Source: an uncultured Oscillibacter sp.
Lineage (GTDB): Bacteria > Bacillota > Clostridia > Oscillospirales > Oscillospiraceae
Assembly: GCA_902476875.1 (NCBI GenBank)
Contig: CABSFC010000028.1
Coordinates: 1-27,428 of the forward strand
Direction: 5' to 3'
Length of the DNA stretch: 27,428 bases
Shown: in pieces, positions 14,563-21,714 of the stretch
Layout of the letters: every line of letters begins with the position of its first letter
Position numbering within the stretch: position 1 is the first letter of the stretch
The notes under the pieces: model-generated
Database searches by the model: none
The model's input: only the letters and a program-made list of their open reading frames with translations
What the model was told of the DNA's origin: nothing
Translations under genes and position numbers: made by a program

Positions 14563-16077
14563 ATGAAAAAACAACTGCAACGCATCCTGGCCTGCCTGAC
14601 GCTCTGCGCCGTGCTGGCAGGCAGCTTGGCAGCTCCCGCCTCCGCCGCCGGATTCCAGGACGTGCCCAGCGGCCACTGGGCCGCCGGGGATATCCGGCGC
14701 TGCGTGGAGCTGGGCTTTTTCAACGGCGAGACCGCCACCCGCTTCGGCCTGGGGCATGAGATGACCCGGTCCGCTTTCACGGTGGTGCTGTGCCGCTTCT
14801 TCGGCTGGGAGACGCCGAAGCCTTCCCAGGCGACGTACCGGGATGTACCTGTCACCGCCTGGTACGCCGGAGCGGTACAGGCCGCCTACGCCCACGGCGC
14901 CCTGACGGACCAGCGGGAGGACTTCCGCCCCACGGACCCCATCACCCGGGAGGAGCTGACGGTCATGCTGGTCCGGGCCCTGGGCTACGGGACCATCGCG
15001 GGCCTGGCGCAGGACCTGCCCGCGCCCTTCCAGGATGTCACCACCAACACCGGCTATATCACCATGGCCCTGGACCTGGGGCTGATCAGCGGCACCACCG
15101 CCACCACCTTTTCCCCGGAAAAGACCGCGCCCCGGGAGCAGGTGGCCGTGATCCTGATGCGCCTTTACGACAAGCTGCACAGCGCCGCCCCCGGCAGGGT
15201 GGGCATCGTCTCCTCGGCGGAGGAGCTGACGGACCTGACGGGCCTTGACGTCGTGGCGGTCTCCGCCGGCAAGCTCATGAGCGCCGGCAAGATCAAGGTC
15301 GCCTCCACCATGGAAGAATCGGACGCCGCGTCCATCCAGGCGGCCGCCCGGGAGGCGGGGGCGAAGACGCTGCTGTATATCGTCGGCGGCCCCACCGCCC
15401 TGAACGGCAGCGCCTCCTCCACCGCGTCGGTCGTGGCGGAGGCCGTGGCCGGCGGCGGCTACGACGGCGCGTTTCTGGACATCCCCCAACTGAAGAGCAA
15501 CAGCCAGCGGGCCGCGCTGACCAAGCTGCTGAAGGCCCTGCGCCCCGCTCTGGGGGACAGGCTCCTCTACCTGATGGTGGAGGCCCCGGCCTGGCAGGGC
15601 ACGGCGTACAAGGGCTATCACTACGCCGCGCTGGACCCCTATGTGGACCGGATGGTGCTGCGGATCGCCCCCCGCGAAAGGACCGGCGGCGGCTTCCCCA
15701 CCGCGCCGGTGGACCCGCTGGAGGAGATTTACTACGCTCTGAGCAGCCTGCGCGGCGAGGTGGACAGCGGCAAGCTCTCCCTGCTGGTGAGTACCGCCGG
15801 GTCCGCCTGGCTCGGCGGCAAGCGGAGCGACGCCCTGTCCGGCGCGGACATCGCGGCGCTGCTGGCGGCGGAGGAGACTGTCAGCTACTACTCGGACCGC
15901 TACGCCTGCGCTTATCTCAGCGCCCCCGGGGAGGACGACAAGACCCTGGTGGTCTGGTATCTGGACCGGCGGGCCGCGGCGGAGCGGGCCCAGCTGCTCC
16001 GCTGCTTCGGCGTGGACCAGATCTGCCTGTCGGACCCGGGAAGCGCCCTCCCGGAGCTGCTGGCCGGCCTGGGCTGA
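14563..16077 (+). CDS. Exported protein with three SLH repeats and degenerate GH18-like domain
   Basis: 504 residues. The signal peptide is MKKQLQRILACLTLCAVLAG through SLAAPASA, cut about residue 28. Three S-layer-homology repeats follow at about 30-82 (FQDVPSGHWAAGDIRRCVEL), 91-143 (TYRDVPVTAWYAGAVQAAYA) and 155-205 (PFQDVTTNTGYITMALDLGL), which would anchor it to cell-wall polysaccharide. Residues 210-504 have the strand/helix rhythm of spore-type GH18 proteins (YaaH/YdhD). The catalytic DGXXXDXE region reads DGAFLDIP (Asp301, Asp306, Pro308), so the acid Glu is replaced by Pro and chitinase-like hydrolysis is unlikely. A sugar-binding or structural role is inferred. ATG 14563 is chosen because it has AAAGGAG and begins a signal peptide; an in-frame start at 14491 lies in the promoter. 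Confidence 0.88.
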   Translation: MKKQLQRILACLTLCAVLAGSLAAPASAAGFQDVPSGHWAAGDIRRCVELGFFNGETATRFGLGHEMTRSAFTVVLCRFFGWETPKPSQATYRDVPVTAWYAGAVQAAYAHGALTDQREDFRPTDPITREELTVMLVRALGYGTIAGLAQDLPAPFQDVTTNTGYITMALDLGLISGTTATTFSPEKTAPREQVAVILMRLYDKLHSAAPGRVGIVSSAEELTDLTGLDVVAVSAGKLMSAGKIKVASTMEESDAASIQAAAREAGAKTLLYIVGGPTALNGSASSTASVVAEAVAGGGYDGAFLDIPQLKSNSQRAALTKLLKALRPALGDRLLYLMVEAPAWQGTAYKGYHYAALDPYVDRMVLRIAPRERTGGGFPTAPVDPLEEIYYALSSLRGEVDSGKLSLLVSTAGSAWLGGKRSDALSGADIAALLAAEETVSYYSDRYACAYLSAPGEDDKTLVVWYLDRRAAAERAQLLRCFGVDQICLSDPGSALPELLAGLG

Positions 16078-16107
16078 CGTATCACGCGCTGAACGGAGCG
16101 CAAAAAA

Positions 16108-16134
16108 GGTCCCCCATCCGGTGGATGGGGGACC
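16108..16134. terminator. Bidirectional terminator between convergent genes
   Basis: GGTCCCCCATCC (16108-16119) pairs perfectly with GGATGGGGGACC (16123-16134) around a 3-base loop. On the minus strand it is followed by six Ts, a classic Rho-independent terminator for the P-loop gene. On the plus strand a weaker TTGTGTTT tail serves the SLH gene. Confidence 0.9.
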
Positions 16135-16149
16135 TTGTGTTTCCGAAAT

Positions 16150-16560
16150 TTACAGGTATTTCTGCATACCGTCGGTGGCGTCGCCGGGGTCGGCGCTGAT
16201 GGTGACGGTGAACTTGATGTCGTTCTTCTCGCCAAAGGCATCCAGCCAGTTCAGGAACTCCTCGGTGTCCTTGCTGACGCTCTGGCCCACAGTCTTGCAC
16301 AGATTGTCGATGAACACATGGGAGATGTCGTAGTTGCCAGCGTACAGGCCGCTGATAAAGCCGCGGAACAGGTCATAGCTGTTCAGCTTATATTCCTGGG
16401 CGTCGATAAGACGGATATGATAGTGGATATCATAAGTCATGTTGCGGTTGGCCTCGATGCAAACCACGTTGCCGGGCTCATCCTTCGCCGCGTTGTTGAT
16501 CAGTTCAATGAGATGCTTGGTTTTGCCGGAACCCTTCATGCCCATAATCAGTCTGACCAT
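16150..16560 (-). CDS. Small P-loop NTPase-like protein
   Basis: A 136-residue protein starting MVRLIMGMKGSGKTKHLIEL, a Walker A motif (GMKGSGKT, residues 7-14) on the first strand and helix. A Walker B-like strand YDISHVFIDNL follows at about 97-107, and FTVTISADPGD is a possible last strand with a sensor position. Length is well below that of ordinary AAA or PilT ATPases; some databases label such proteins as twitching-motility-like, which the sequence does not support functionally. It has its own ribosome-binding site (AGGAGTG), a plausible promoter and a strong terminator, so it is monocistronic. Codon use is less GC-rich than in its neighbours. Function unknown. Confidence 0.8.
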   Translation of the reverse strand: MVRLIMGMKGSGKTKHLIELINNAAKDEPGNVVCIEANRNMTYDIHYHIRLIDAQEYKLNSYDLFRGFISGLYAGNYDISHVFIDNLCKTVGQSVSKDTEEFLNWLDAFGEKNDIKFTVTISADPGDATDGMQKYL

Positions 16561-16617
16561 AGTGAATCACTCCTGTCATTTCAATATTGCTTAGCGCGGG
16601 GATATTTCGCTGGATTA

Positions 16618-16646
16618 AGGATATCATAAGCGCAGGTAAAAAACAA
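16618..16646 (-). promoter_or_regulatory. Probable SigA promoter for the P-loop gene
   Basis: On the minus strand TTGTTT (16646-16641), 17 bases, then TATCCT (16623-16618) preceded by TGA (extended -10). Each hexamer has two mismatches. It sits in the 157-base gap between the isomerase stop and the P-loop gene, about 58 bases before the start. Confidence 0.45.
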
Positions 16647-16717
16647 TGGAAAAAAGCAAATTTCTAATTTGTTCACAATGGAGGACGGGAAGCGCCTTTT
16701 GGCGCCGCGCTTTGGTG

Positions 16718-18052
16718 TCATTTGCCCAGCTTGGCCTCCAGCTCGGCCTTGCGGTCTTCATACCCGGGCTTGCCCAGGAGAGCGAACATGTTCTTCTTGT
16801 AGGCCTCCACGCCGGGCTGGTCGAAGGGGTTGACCTCCAGCAGGTAGCCGGACAGGCCGCAGGAGTACTCAAAGAAGTAGATCAGCTGGCCCAGGGCCTC
16901 GGCGTTCTTGCCGTCGGCCTGGACGATGATGTTGGGCACGCCGCCCTCGTAGTGGGCCAGCAGGGTGCCCTCCATGGCGCGGTCGCGGATGAAGTCCATG
17001 GACTCGCCGGCCACGAAATTCAGCCCGTCGCCGTCGTCCTCGTCCCTGGGTACCCGCAGCTCGCAGTCGGACGCGCCCAGGCGCACCACGGTCTCGAACA
17101 TCACGCGCCTGCCGGACTGGATGTACTGGCCCATGGAGTGCAGGTCGGCGGTGAAGTCCACGCTGGCGGGGAACAGGCCCTTGCCGTCCTTGCCCTCGCT
17201 CTCGCCGTAGAGCTGCTTCCACCACTCGCTCATGAAGCGGAAAGCGGGGTCGTAGCAGGCCAGCAGCTCGATGGGCCAGCCCGCGCAGTACAGCTGGTAG
17301 CGGACGGCGGCGTAGCGCCAGGCGGGGCAGTCATAGGTGCCCCTGGCGCACACGTCCATCATCTGGGCGGCGCCCCGCATCAGGGCCTCGATATCCACGC
17401 CGGCCACGGCGATGGGCAGCAGGCCCACGGCGGTCAGCACGGAGTAGCGGCCGCCCACGTCGTCGGGCACCACGAAGGTCTCCCACCCCTCGGCGTCCGC
17501 CAGGGACTTCAGGGCGCCCCGGCGCTTGTCGGTGGTGGCGTAGATGCGCGCCTTGGCGCCGTCCCTGCCGTACTTCTTCTCCAGCGCGGCCCGGAAGAAG
17601 CGGAAGGCCACGGCGGGCTCGGTGGTGGTGCCGGACTTGGAGATGACATTGACGGAGAAATCCACGTCCGCCACCAGGTCCAGCACCTCCCGCAGGGCGT
17701 CGGCGGACAGGCCGTTACCGATGAAGTAGACATTGGGGGTGCCCTTGGGCTTCAGGTTGTAGTTGGGGGAGCACAGGCACTCGATGACGCCCCGGGCGCC
17801 CAGATAGCTGCCGCCGATGCCGATGACCACCAGGGCCCGGGAGTCGCCCTGGATCTTTTTGGCGGCGGCCCGGATGCGGGCGAATTCCTCTTTATCGTAA
17901 TCCCGAGGCAGGTGGACCCATCCGGTGAAATCGCTGCCGGCGCCGGTGGCGTTCTGCAGCTTTTCCTGGGCGTCCTTCAGGCGGGGCTCCAGGGCATCCT
18001 CATAGGGCTCGGGCAAAAAGCTCTGCATTTGAAACAGCTTGACATCCAACAT
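16718..18052 (-). CDS. pgi: Glucose-6-phosphate isomerase
   Basis: 444 residues, the usual length for the shorter Firmicutes-type enzyme. Motifs include GIGGSYLGARGVIECL (sugar phosphate binding), the family signature VISKSGTTTEPAVAFRFFR, GGRYSVLTAVGLLPIA, and a C-terminal FFEYSCGLSGYLLEVNPFDQPGVEAYK containing the conserved Gln-Pro-Gly-Val-Glu and catalytic Lys. It interconverts glucose-6-phosphate and fructose-6-phosphate in glycolysis. ATG 18052 is preferred over ATG 18064 because the AAAGGA ribosome-binding site overlaps the latter but lies 11 bases before 18052. A SigA promoter precedes it, and it is separate from the carboxypeptidase gene upstream. Confidence 0.96.
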   Translation of the reverse strand: MLDVKLFQMQSFLPEPYEDALEPRLKDAQEKLQNATGAGSDFTGWVHLPRDYDKEEFARIRAAAKKIQGDSRALVVIGIGGSYLGARGVIECLCSPNYNLKPKGTPNVYFIGNGLSADALREVLDLVADVDFSVNVISKSGTTTEPAVAFRFFRAALEKKYGRDGAKARIYATTDKRRGALKSLADAEGWETFVVPDDVGGRYSVLTAVGLLPIAVAGVDIEALMRGAAQMMDVCARGTYDCPAWRYAAVRYQLYCAGWPIELLACYDPAFRFMSEWWKQLYGESEGKDGKGLFPASVDFTADLHSMGQYIQSGRRVMFETVVRLGASDCELRVPRDEDDGDGLNFVAGESMDFIRDRAMEGTLLAHYEGGVPNIIVQADGKNAEALGQLIYFFEYSCGLSGYLLEVNPFDQPGVEAYKKNMFALLGKPGYEDRKAELEAKLGK

Positions 18053-18109
18053 CTTACGTATCATCCTTTCCCGCGCGGCAGATCCTCCGCCGGCGCTCTA
18101 TTGCAATAA

Positions 18110-18138
18110 AGTATACCATTTCCAGCGGCTTCCGGCAA
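18110..18138 (-). promoter_or_regulatory. SigA promoter for pgi
   Basis: On the minus strand TTGCCG (18138-18133), 17 bases, then TATACT (18115-18110), with TGG directly before the -10 (extended -10). It lies about 57 bases upstream of the pgi start, in the gap after the carboxypeptidase gene. Confidence 0.75.
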
Positions 18139-18183
18139 GAGAAAACCACCAGAAACCTGCTGAATTGCGGCCGTTCCTTTGGT

Positions 18184-19305
18184 TCAATCCGACAAAAAGG
18201 CGATCCGCAGCAGCCGCAGCAGCATCTGCCCGTAGGTGACGCGGGGCACCTCCTCGCCGGCCAGCAGGGGGATCTCCGCCACCATCTCGCCGCCGGAGGT
18301 GACGGTCAGCGTCCCCAGCACGTCGCCCTTCGCCACGGGGGCCTCCACGGTCTCCGCCAGCGTCACGGACTGCCGCAGGTCTCCGGCCCTGCTCTTCTCC
18401 AGCAGCAGCGAGCCGCCCTCGCCCAGCACCGGCTGCACCGTGGCCTGGGCCCCCAAATTCACGGGCACCGGCGGCAGGGGCGTTTCCGGCGTGACGGTTT
18501 TCAGGGCGTAGGTGGAAAAGCCGTAGCTCAGCAACGTCTTGGCGTCCTCGAAACGCTGGGCGGAGGTGGCGTCCTTCATGACGACGGCGATCAGCTCCAT
18601 GCCGTCCCGCTCCGCCGTGCCGGAGAGGCAGTACAGCGCGCTGTCGGTGGAGCCGGTCTTCAATCCGGTGGCGCCCTCGTAAAAGCGCACCAGTTTGTTG
18701 GTGTTCACCAGCTGAGACTGGCCGTTTCGCAGGGTGTCCATCCAGATGGTGGTGTACTGCCGGATGTCCGGGTGGTTCAAAATCAGCTCCCGGCTCATGA
18801 TGGCGATGTCATAGGAGGAGGTGACGTGTCCCGCCGCCGGCAGGCCGCAGGCGTTTTTGAAGGTGGTGTCGTTCATGCCGAGCTCCCTGGCCCGCTGGTT
18901 CATTCGCTCCACAAAGGCGTCCTCGCTGCCGGCGATCTGCTCCGCCAGGGCCACGGCGCAGTCGTTGGCGGAGACGACGCAGACGGCCTTCAGCATGTCG
19001 CCCACCGTCATCTGCTCGTTCTCCTTCAGCCAGATCTGGCTGCCGCCCATGGAACAGGCGTGGGCGGAGGCGGTGACGACGGTGTCATAGGTCAGCTGCC
19101 CGCTGTCGATGGCCTCCATGGTCAAAAGCAGCGTCATGACCTTGGTGACGCTGGCGGGCTCCAGCTTGGCGTGTTCATCCTTGGCGAAGAGAACGGTCCC
19201 CGTCTCCTTTTCCATCAGCAGGGCCGACGGCGCGTCCACCTCCACGGCCCGGGCGCTGGTCCCCAGCACCAGCACGGCACAGATCAGCGCGATCAGTTTT
19301 TTCAT
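18184..19305 (-). CDS. D-alanyl-D-alanine carboxypeptidase (DacF/PBP5 family)
   Basis: 373 residues. A signal peptide (MKKLIALICAVLVLGTSARA) is followed by the penicillin-binding transpeptidase-like domain. It has the catalytic SVTK (Ser52, Lys55), the SAN triad member (Ser112 to Asn114) and KTG (216-218). A beta-rich PBP5 C-terminal domain follows (about 270-355), then a short amphipathic helix, YGQMLLRLLRIAFLSD, expected to hold the enzyme on the outer membrane face. It removes the terminal D-Ala from peptidoglycan stem peptides. Several paralogues in spore formers (DacB, DacF) act on cortex. A SigE-like promoter before this gene hints at a mother-cell role, but a vegetative DacA-type function cannot be excluded. 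GGGGGA precedes the start by 6 bases. Confidence 0.93.
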   Translation of the reverse strand: MKKLIALICAVLVLGTSARAVEVDAPSALLMEKETGTVLFAKDEHAKLEPASVTKVMTLLLTMEAIDSGQLTYDTVVTASAHACSMGGSQIWLKENEQMTVGDMLKAVCVVSANDCAVALAEQIAGSEDAFVERMNQRARELGMNDTTFKNACGLPAAGHVTSSYDIAIMSRELILNHPDIRQYTTIWMDTLRNGQSQLVNTNKLVRFYEGATGLKTGSTDSALYCLSGTAERDGMELIAVVMKDATSAQRFEDAKTLLSYGFSTYALKTVTPETPLPPVPVNLGAQATVQPVLGEGGSLLLEKSRAGDLRQSVTLAETVEAPVAKGDVLGTLTVTSGGEMVAEIPLLAGEEVPRVTYGQMLLRLLRIAFLSD

Positions 19306-19332
19306 GGTGATCCCCCTTTGCAGCGTTGCTAG

Positions 19333-19361
19333 ATTCTATGAGGGGGGAGGGACATTCATGA
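19333..19361 (-). promoter_or_regulatory. Possible SigE-like promoter for the D,D-carboxypeptidase gene
   Basis: On the minus strand TCATGAA (19361-19355), 14 bases, then CATAGAAT (19340-19333). Spacing and both motifs resemble the yabP promoter at 1496-1524. It lies 27 bases before the start codon. No better SigA match is seen in this short gap. Confidence 0.4.
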
Positions 19362-19379
19362 CAGGCCGCGCGGCCGCGA

Positions 19380-19412
19380 AAAGAGCGGGACCCGATCCGG
19401 GTCCCGCTCTTT
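19380..19412 (-). terminator. Rho-independent terminator after the YczE-type gene
   Basis: AAAGAGCGGGACCCG (19380-19394) pairs perfectly over 15 bp with CGGGTCCCGCTCTTT (19398-19412) around loop ATC. The minus-strand product continues with Ts from the A-run. The right arm includes part of the stop codon of the membrane protein gene, so the terminator begins inside the coding end. It isolates that gene from the carboxypeptidase gene. Confidence 0.88.
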
Positions 19413-20073
19413 ACGCCCCGCTTCGCTCCCGGCCCCGGAGGCGGCGCAGGGTCTCCGGCAGATTTTCCTGGCGGAGGTCGGCCGCTCTGAAACGCAGCAG
19501 CGCGAAGTTCAGGTTGAACAGCGTCCCGATGCCCACGGCGGAGATCACGGTGCCAATGCCCACCTGGCCGCCCAGCAGCCAGCCGATGAAAATGGCCAGC
19601 AGCTCCACCGAGGCCCGGCACAGCCCCACGGACCGCCCGGTCTTCCGGGCCAGGACCACCATCAGGGCGTCCCGGGGTCCGGCGCCCAGGCGGCTCTTCA
19701 TGTACATCCACGTGCCCAGGGCCAGCAGCTCCATGCCCGCCAGCAGCATCACAAGCCCGCCGGGCAGGGTCTCCATCAGCGGAATCCAGTCCAGCCAGAG
19801 CAGCAGGTCGATGAGCATGGGGCAGACCACGATGTTGCCCAGAGTGCCCAGGCCAAAGCTCTCGCCGCAGAAAAAGGCGATGGCGATCACCGTGGCTCCC
19901 ACGATCATGGCGGCGGTGCCGTAGGTGATGCCGAAGCTCCTGGACATGCCCTGCTGCAAAACGCTCCACGCCTCCAGGCCCACGTTGGCCCGGAGCATCA
20001 TGGTGATGCCCACCGCGCTGACCACCAGGCCGCCAAGCAGCCAGAGAAGCCGGCGGACGTATTCCCGCATCAT
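19411..20073 (-). CDS. YczE/YitT-type integral membrane protein
   Basis: 220 residues with about five hydrophobic spans: WLLGGLVVSAVGITMML, AAMIVGATVIAIAFF, LGNIVVCPMLIDLLLWL, GLVMLLAGMELLALGTWMYM and ASVELLAIFIGWLLGGQVGIG. Motifs LRANVGLEAWSVLQQG, SFGITYGTA, LGAGPRDALMVVLARKTG and VGIGTVISAVGIG are the family signature of YczE/YyaS proteins. No transport substrate or biochemical activity is established. The first of two adjacent ATG codons (20073) follows GGAGGGA. No promoter is obvious in the gap to the regulator gene, which ends in a terminator, so expression may depend on read-through or a cryptic promoter. Confidence 0.88.
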   Translation of the reverse strand: MMREYVRRLLWLLGGLVVSAVGITMMLRANVGLEAWSVLQQGMSRSFGITYGTAAMIVGATVIAIAFFCGESFGLGTLGNIVVCPMLIDLLLWLDWIPLMETLPGGLVMLLAGMELLALGTWMYMKSRLGAGPRDALMVVLARKTGRSVGLCRASVELLAIFIGWLLGGQVGIGTVISAVGIGTLFNLNFALLRFRAADLRQENLPETLRRLRGRERSGA

Positions 20074-20158
20074 GACGATCCCTCCATGAGAAAAGTTTTT
20101 CCGCGGCGCGGGGAACGGCGCCCCTCCGCCATACGCGCGGCGGCCGCCCGCCGTGAAA

Positions 20159-20182
20159 AAAGCGGGCAGTTCCGCCCGCTTT
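20159..20182 (-). terminator. Rho-independent terminator of the YheO-type regulator gene
   Basis: AAAGCGGGC (20159-20167) pairs with GCCCGCTTT (20174-20182) across a 6-base loop. On the minus strand it is followed by a run of Ts from the A-tract at 20156-20161. It lies about 20 bases after the regulator stop codon. Confidence 0.85.
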
Positions 20183-20203
20183 CACAAATATGCCACAGGC
20201 GCG

Positions 20204-20908
20204 TCATCGTGTCTCGGCATTTTCATTTTTGATCTGCGACAGATAGCGGTAAACGCTGGCCTGGGAGCAGTGGAGCCCCGCGGCCACGTCCCTCACCGCG
20301 CCCTTCAGCAGGAAGATGCCGTTGGCCTCCAGCGTGGTGATGATCTGCAGCCGCTCTTCGGAGGTCAGCCGCTCCGCCGTCACGCCCAGGTGCTCCAGCT
20401 CCCGGCTGATGGCGTCGGACGCCACGGCCTCCGAGGAATTTCCAAACTTCTCCGGCGCGAGCCGGACGGCGGGCGCCGTGTCGGCGGCGAACTGGGAGAG
20501 GATGTCCTCCACAAAGATGTCAGGGTGGCACAGGCCCATGATCTGGTTGCTGACGGCCCGGTAGCGGCTGTCGTCGAAATTGATGCACAGCAGGCCAATC
20601 AGCCGGCCGTTGTCCTTGATGAACAGGGTGCTGGACCGCAGGTCCTTTCCATTGACGGAAACGCCGTAGTAATTCAAACGGTAGTCGGCGGACTCATAGC
20701 TTTTGTCCTTGAGGATACTCAGGGCCATGTTGGTCAGCGGCGCTCCGACCTCCCGCCCGCTGACGTGGTTGTTCGCAATGGCGATGATCGAGCGGTCCTT
20801 GTTCGTCAGATCGTGGAGGGCGACCTCGTAAGACGGGCCCAGAGTATGCCCAAGAAATTCCGTCAGCTTCACATACTGCTGCAGGATGGGATTGGGGATG
20901 TCAGGCAT
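20204..20908 (-). CDS. YheO-type PAS-like/HTH transcriptional regulator
   Basis: 234 residues with two parts. The N-terminal YheO-type PAS-like domain (about 8-125) includes LTEFLGHTLGPSYEVALHDL, IANNHVSGREVGAPLTNMAL and STLFIKDNGRLIGLLCINFD. The C-terminal helix-turn-helix of the HTH_22 type (about 180-228) includes RLQIITTLEANGIFLLKGAV and VAAGLHCSQASVYRYLSQI. Relatives include E. coli YheO and Pseudomonas DauR, a regulator of D-arginine use. It is divergent from ridA and the lyase/transporter genes, so it most likely senses an amino acid or product and controls them. Its promoter is a perfect SigA consensus, suggesting it is repressed or autoregulated. GAGGTGAG precedes the start. Confidence 0.92.
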   Translation of the reverse strand: MPDIPNPILQQYVKLTEFLGHTLGPSYEVALHDLTNKDRSIIAIANNHVSGREVGAPLTNMALSILKDKSYESADYRLNYYGVSVNGKDLRSSTLFIKDNGRLIGLLCINFDDSRYRAVSNQIMGLCHPDIFVEDILSQFAADTAPAVRLAPEKFGNSSEAVASDAISRELEHLGVTAERLTSEERLQIITTLEANGIFLLKGAVRDVAAGLHCSQASVYRYLSQIKNENAETR

Positions 20909-20963
20909 ACGCTCACCTCATTTTCATATTTTCTGGGAATCTGCCGCACGGGAAGTTTATACT

Positions 20964-20992
20964 ATTATATATAATAAACGGATTTTTGTCAA
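20964..20992 (-). promoter_or_regulatory. Perfect-consensus SigA promoter for the YheO-type regulator
   Basis: On the minus strand TTGACA (20992-20987), exactly 17 bases, then TATAAT (20969-20964). Both hexamers and the spacing match consensus fully. It lies about 56 bases before the regulator start, in AT-rich DNA. Confidence 0.92.
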
Positions 20993-21049
20993 AAGAAAAA
21001 ATTATCATTATTCTAAAAAAATATTCTCTCTTTCGCGCAGCGCCATTTA

Positions 21050-21105
21050 TATACATTTTACATAATTTTCAGGCTTTTAAAATGTCAATTTAAACGAAAT
21101 GTATA
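21050..21105. promoter_or_regulatory. Candidate operator: nested inverted repeats
   Basis: ACATTTTA (21053-21060) is inverted as TAAAATGT (21078-21085), and the overlapping arm TATACATTT (21050-21058) is inverted again as AAATGTATA (21097-21105). This gives one left half-site and two right half-sites containing AAATGT, just upstream of the ridA promoter. In such AT-rich DNA chance is possible, so the binding role is a guess. Confidence 0.3.
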
Positions 21106-21123
21106 ATATCGTCATTTTCTTCC

Positions 21124-21152
21124 TTGACAAATTTTTTTCGTTCTGATAAAGT
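21124..21152 (+). promoter_or_regulatory. SigA promoter for ridA and the lyase genes
   Basis: A perfect TTGACA (21124-21129), 17 bases, then TAAAGT (21147-21152) with TGA just before it (extended -10). The ridA start codon is 31 bases downstream with AGGAGG between. Confidence 0.88.
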
Positions 21153-21183
21153 TGTATCGTAAAAAGCAAAGGAGGCGCAGCCA

Positions 21184-21561
21184 ATGAAAGCAATCATCAG
21201 CACAGCCAAGGCTCCCGCGGCCATCGGGCCGTATTCCCAGGCCGTGCAGGCCGGCGGACTGGTCATCACCTCCGGGCAGCTGCCCATCGACCCCGCCACC
21301 GGCGCGTTCCCCGAGGGCGTTCAGGCCCAGACCCGGCAGTCTCTGACCAACGTCAAGGCCATCCTGGAGGCGGCCGGCGCCGGTATGGACAGCGTCATCA
21401 AAACCACCGTGTTCCTGAAGGACATGAACGATTTCGGCGCCATGAACGAGGTGTACGCCACCTTCTTCACCGAGGGAAGCTATCCCGCCCGCTCCGCCGT
21501 CGAGGTCGCCCGCCTGCCCAAGGACGCCCTGGTCGAGATCGAGGTCATCGCGGCTCTGTAA
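21184..21561 (+). CDS. ridA: RidA-family enamine/imine deaminase
   Basis: 125 residues, standard for the family. It contains IGPYSQAVQAGGLVITSGQL, the central NVKAILEAAGAGMDSVIKTTVFLKDMNDF, and PARSAVEVARLPKDALVEIEVIA, in which Arg103 matches the Arg needed to bind the imine carboxylate. RidA hydrolyses reactive 2-aminoacrylate and related imines released by PLP enzymes to the keto acid and ammonia. The next gene is a PLP beta-eliminating lyase whose reaction releases 2-aminoacrylate, which explains the pairing. It has its own strong promoter and AAAGGAGG ribosome-binding site. A 153-base gap separates it from the lyase gene without a clear new promoter or strong terminator, so the two are probably co-transcribed. 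Confidence 0.95.
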   Translation: MKAIISTAKAPAAIGPYSQAVQAGGLVITSGQLPIDPATGAFPEGVQAQTRQSLTNVKAILEAAGAGMDSVIKTTVFLKDMNDFGAMNEVYATFFTEGSYPARSAVEVARLPKDALVEIEVIAAL

Positions 21562-21714
21562 GGGTCCGCCCCCCTCAACCCCCGCGCACACCATTCCTAT
21601 CCGCTTGATACTGTCCGCTAGGCGAAAGGCAGGGCCTGGGAACCCTGTATTTTGACGACCGGGGTATCCATAAACAAGGCGCGCAGCGCCAAACAATTAT
21701 GGAGGTAAAGTATT

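Noticed and set aside
21562..21714. TnaC-like leader peptide or boxA/Rho attenuation region before the lyase gene
   Set aside because: No short ORF with a Trp codon in a TnaC-like context was found; the only structures are weak 5-bp stems (for example 21630-21647).
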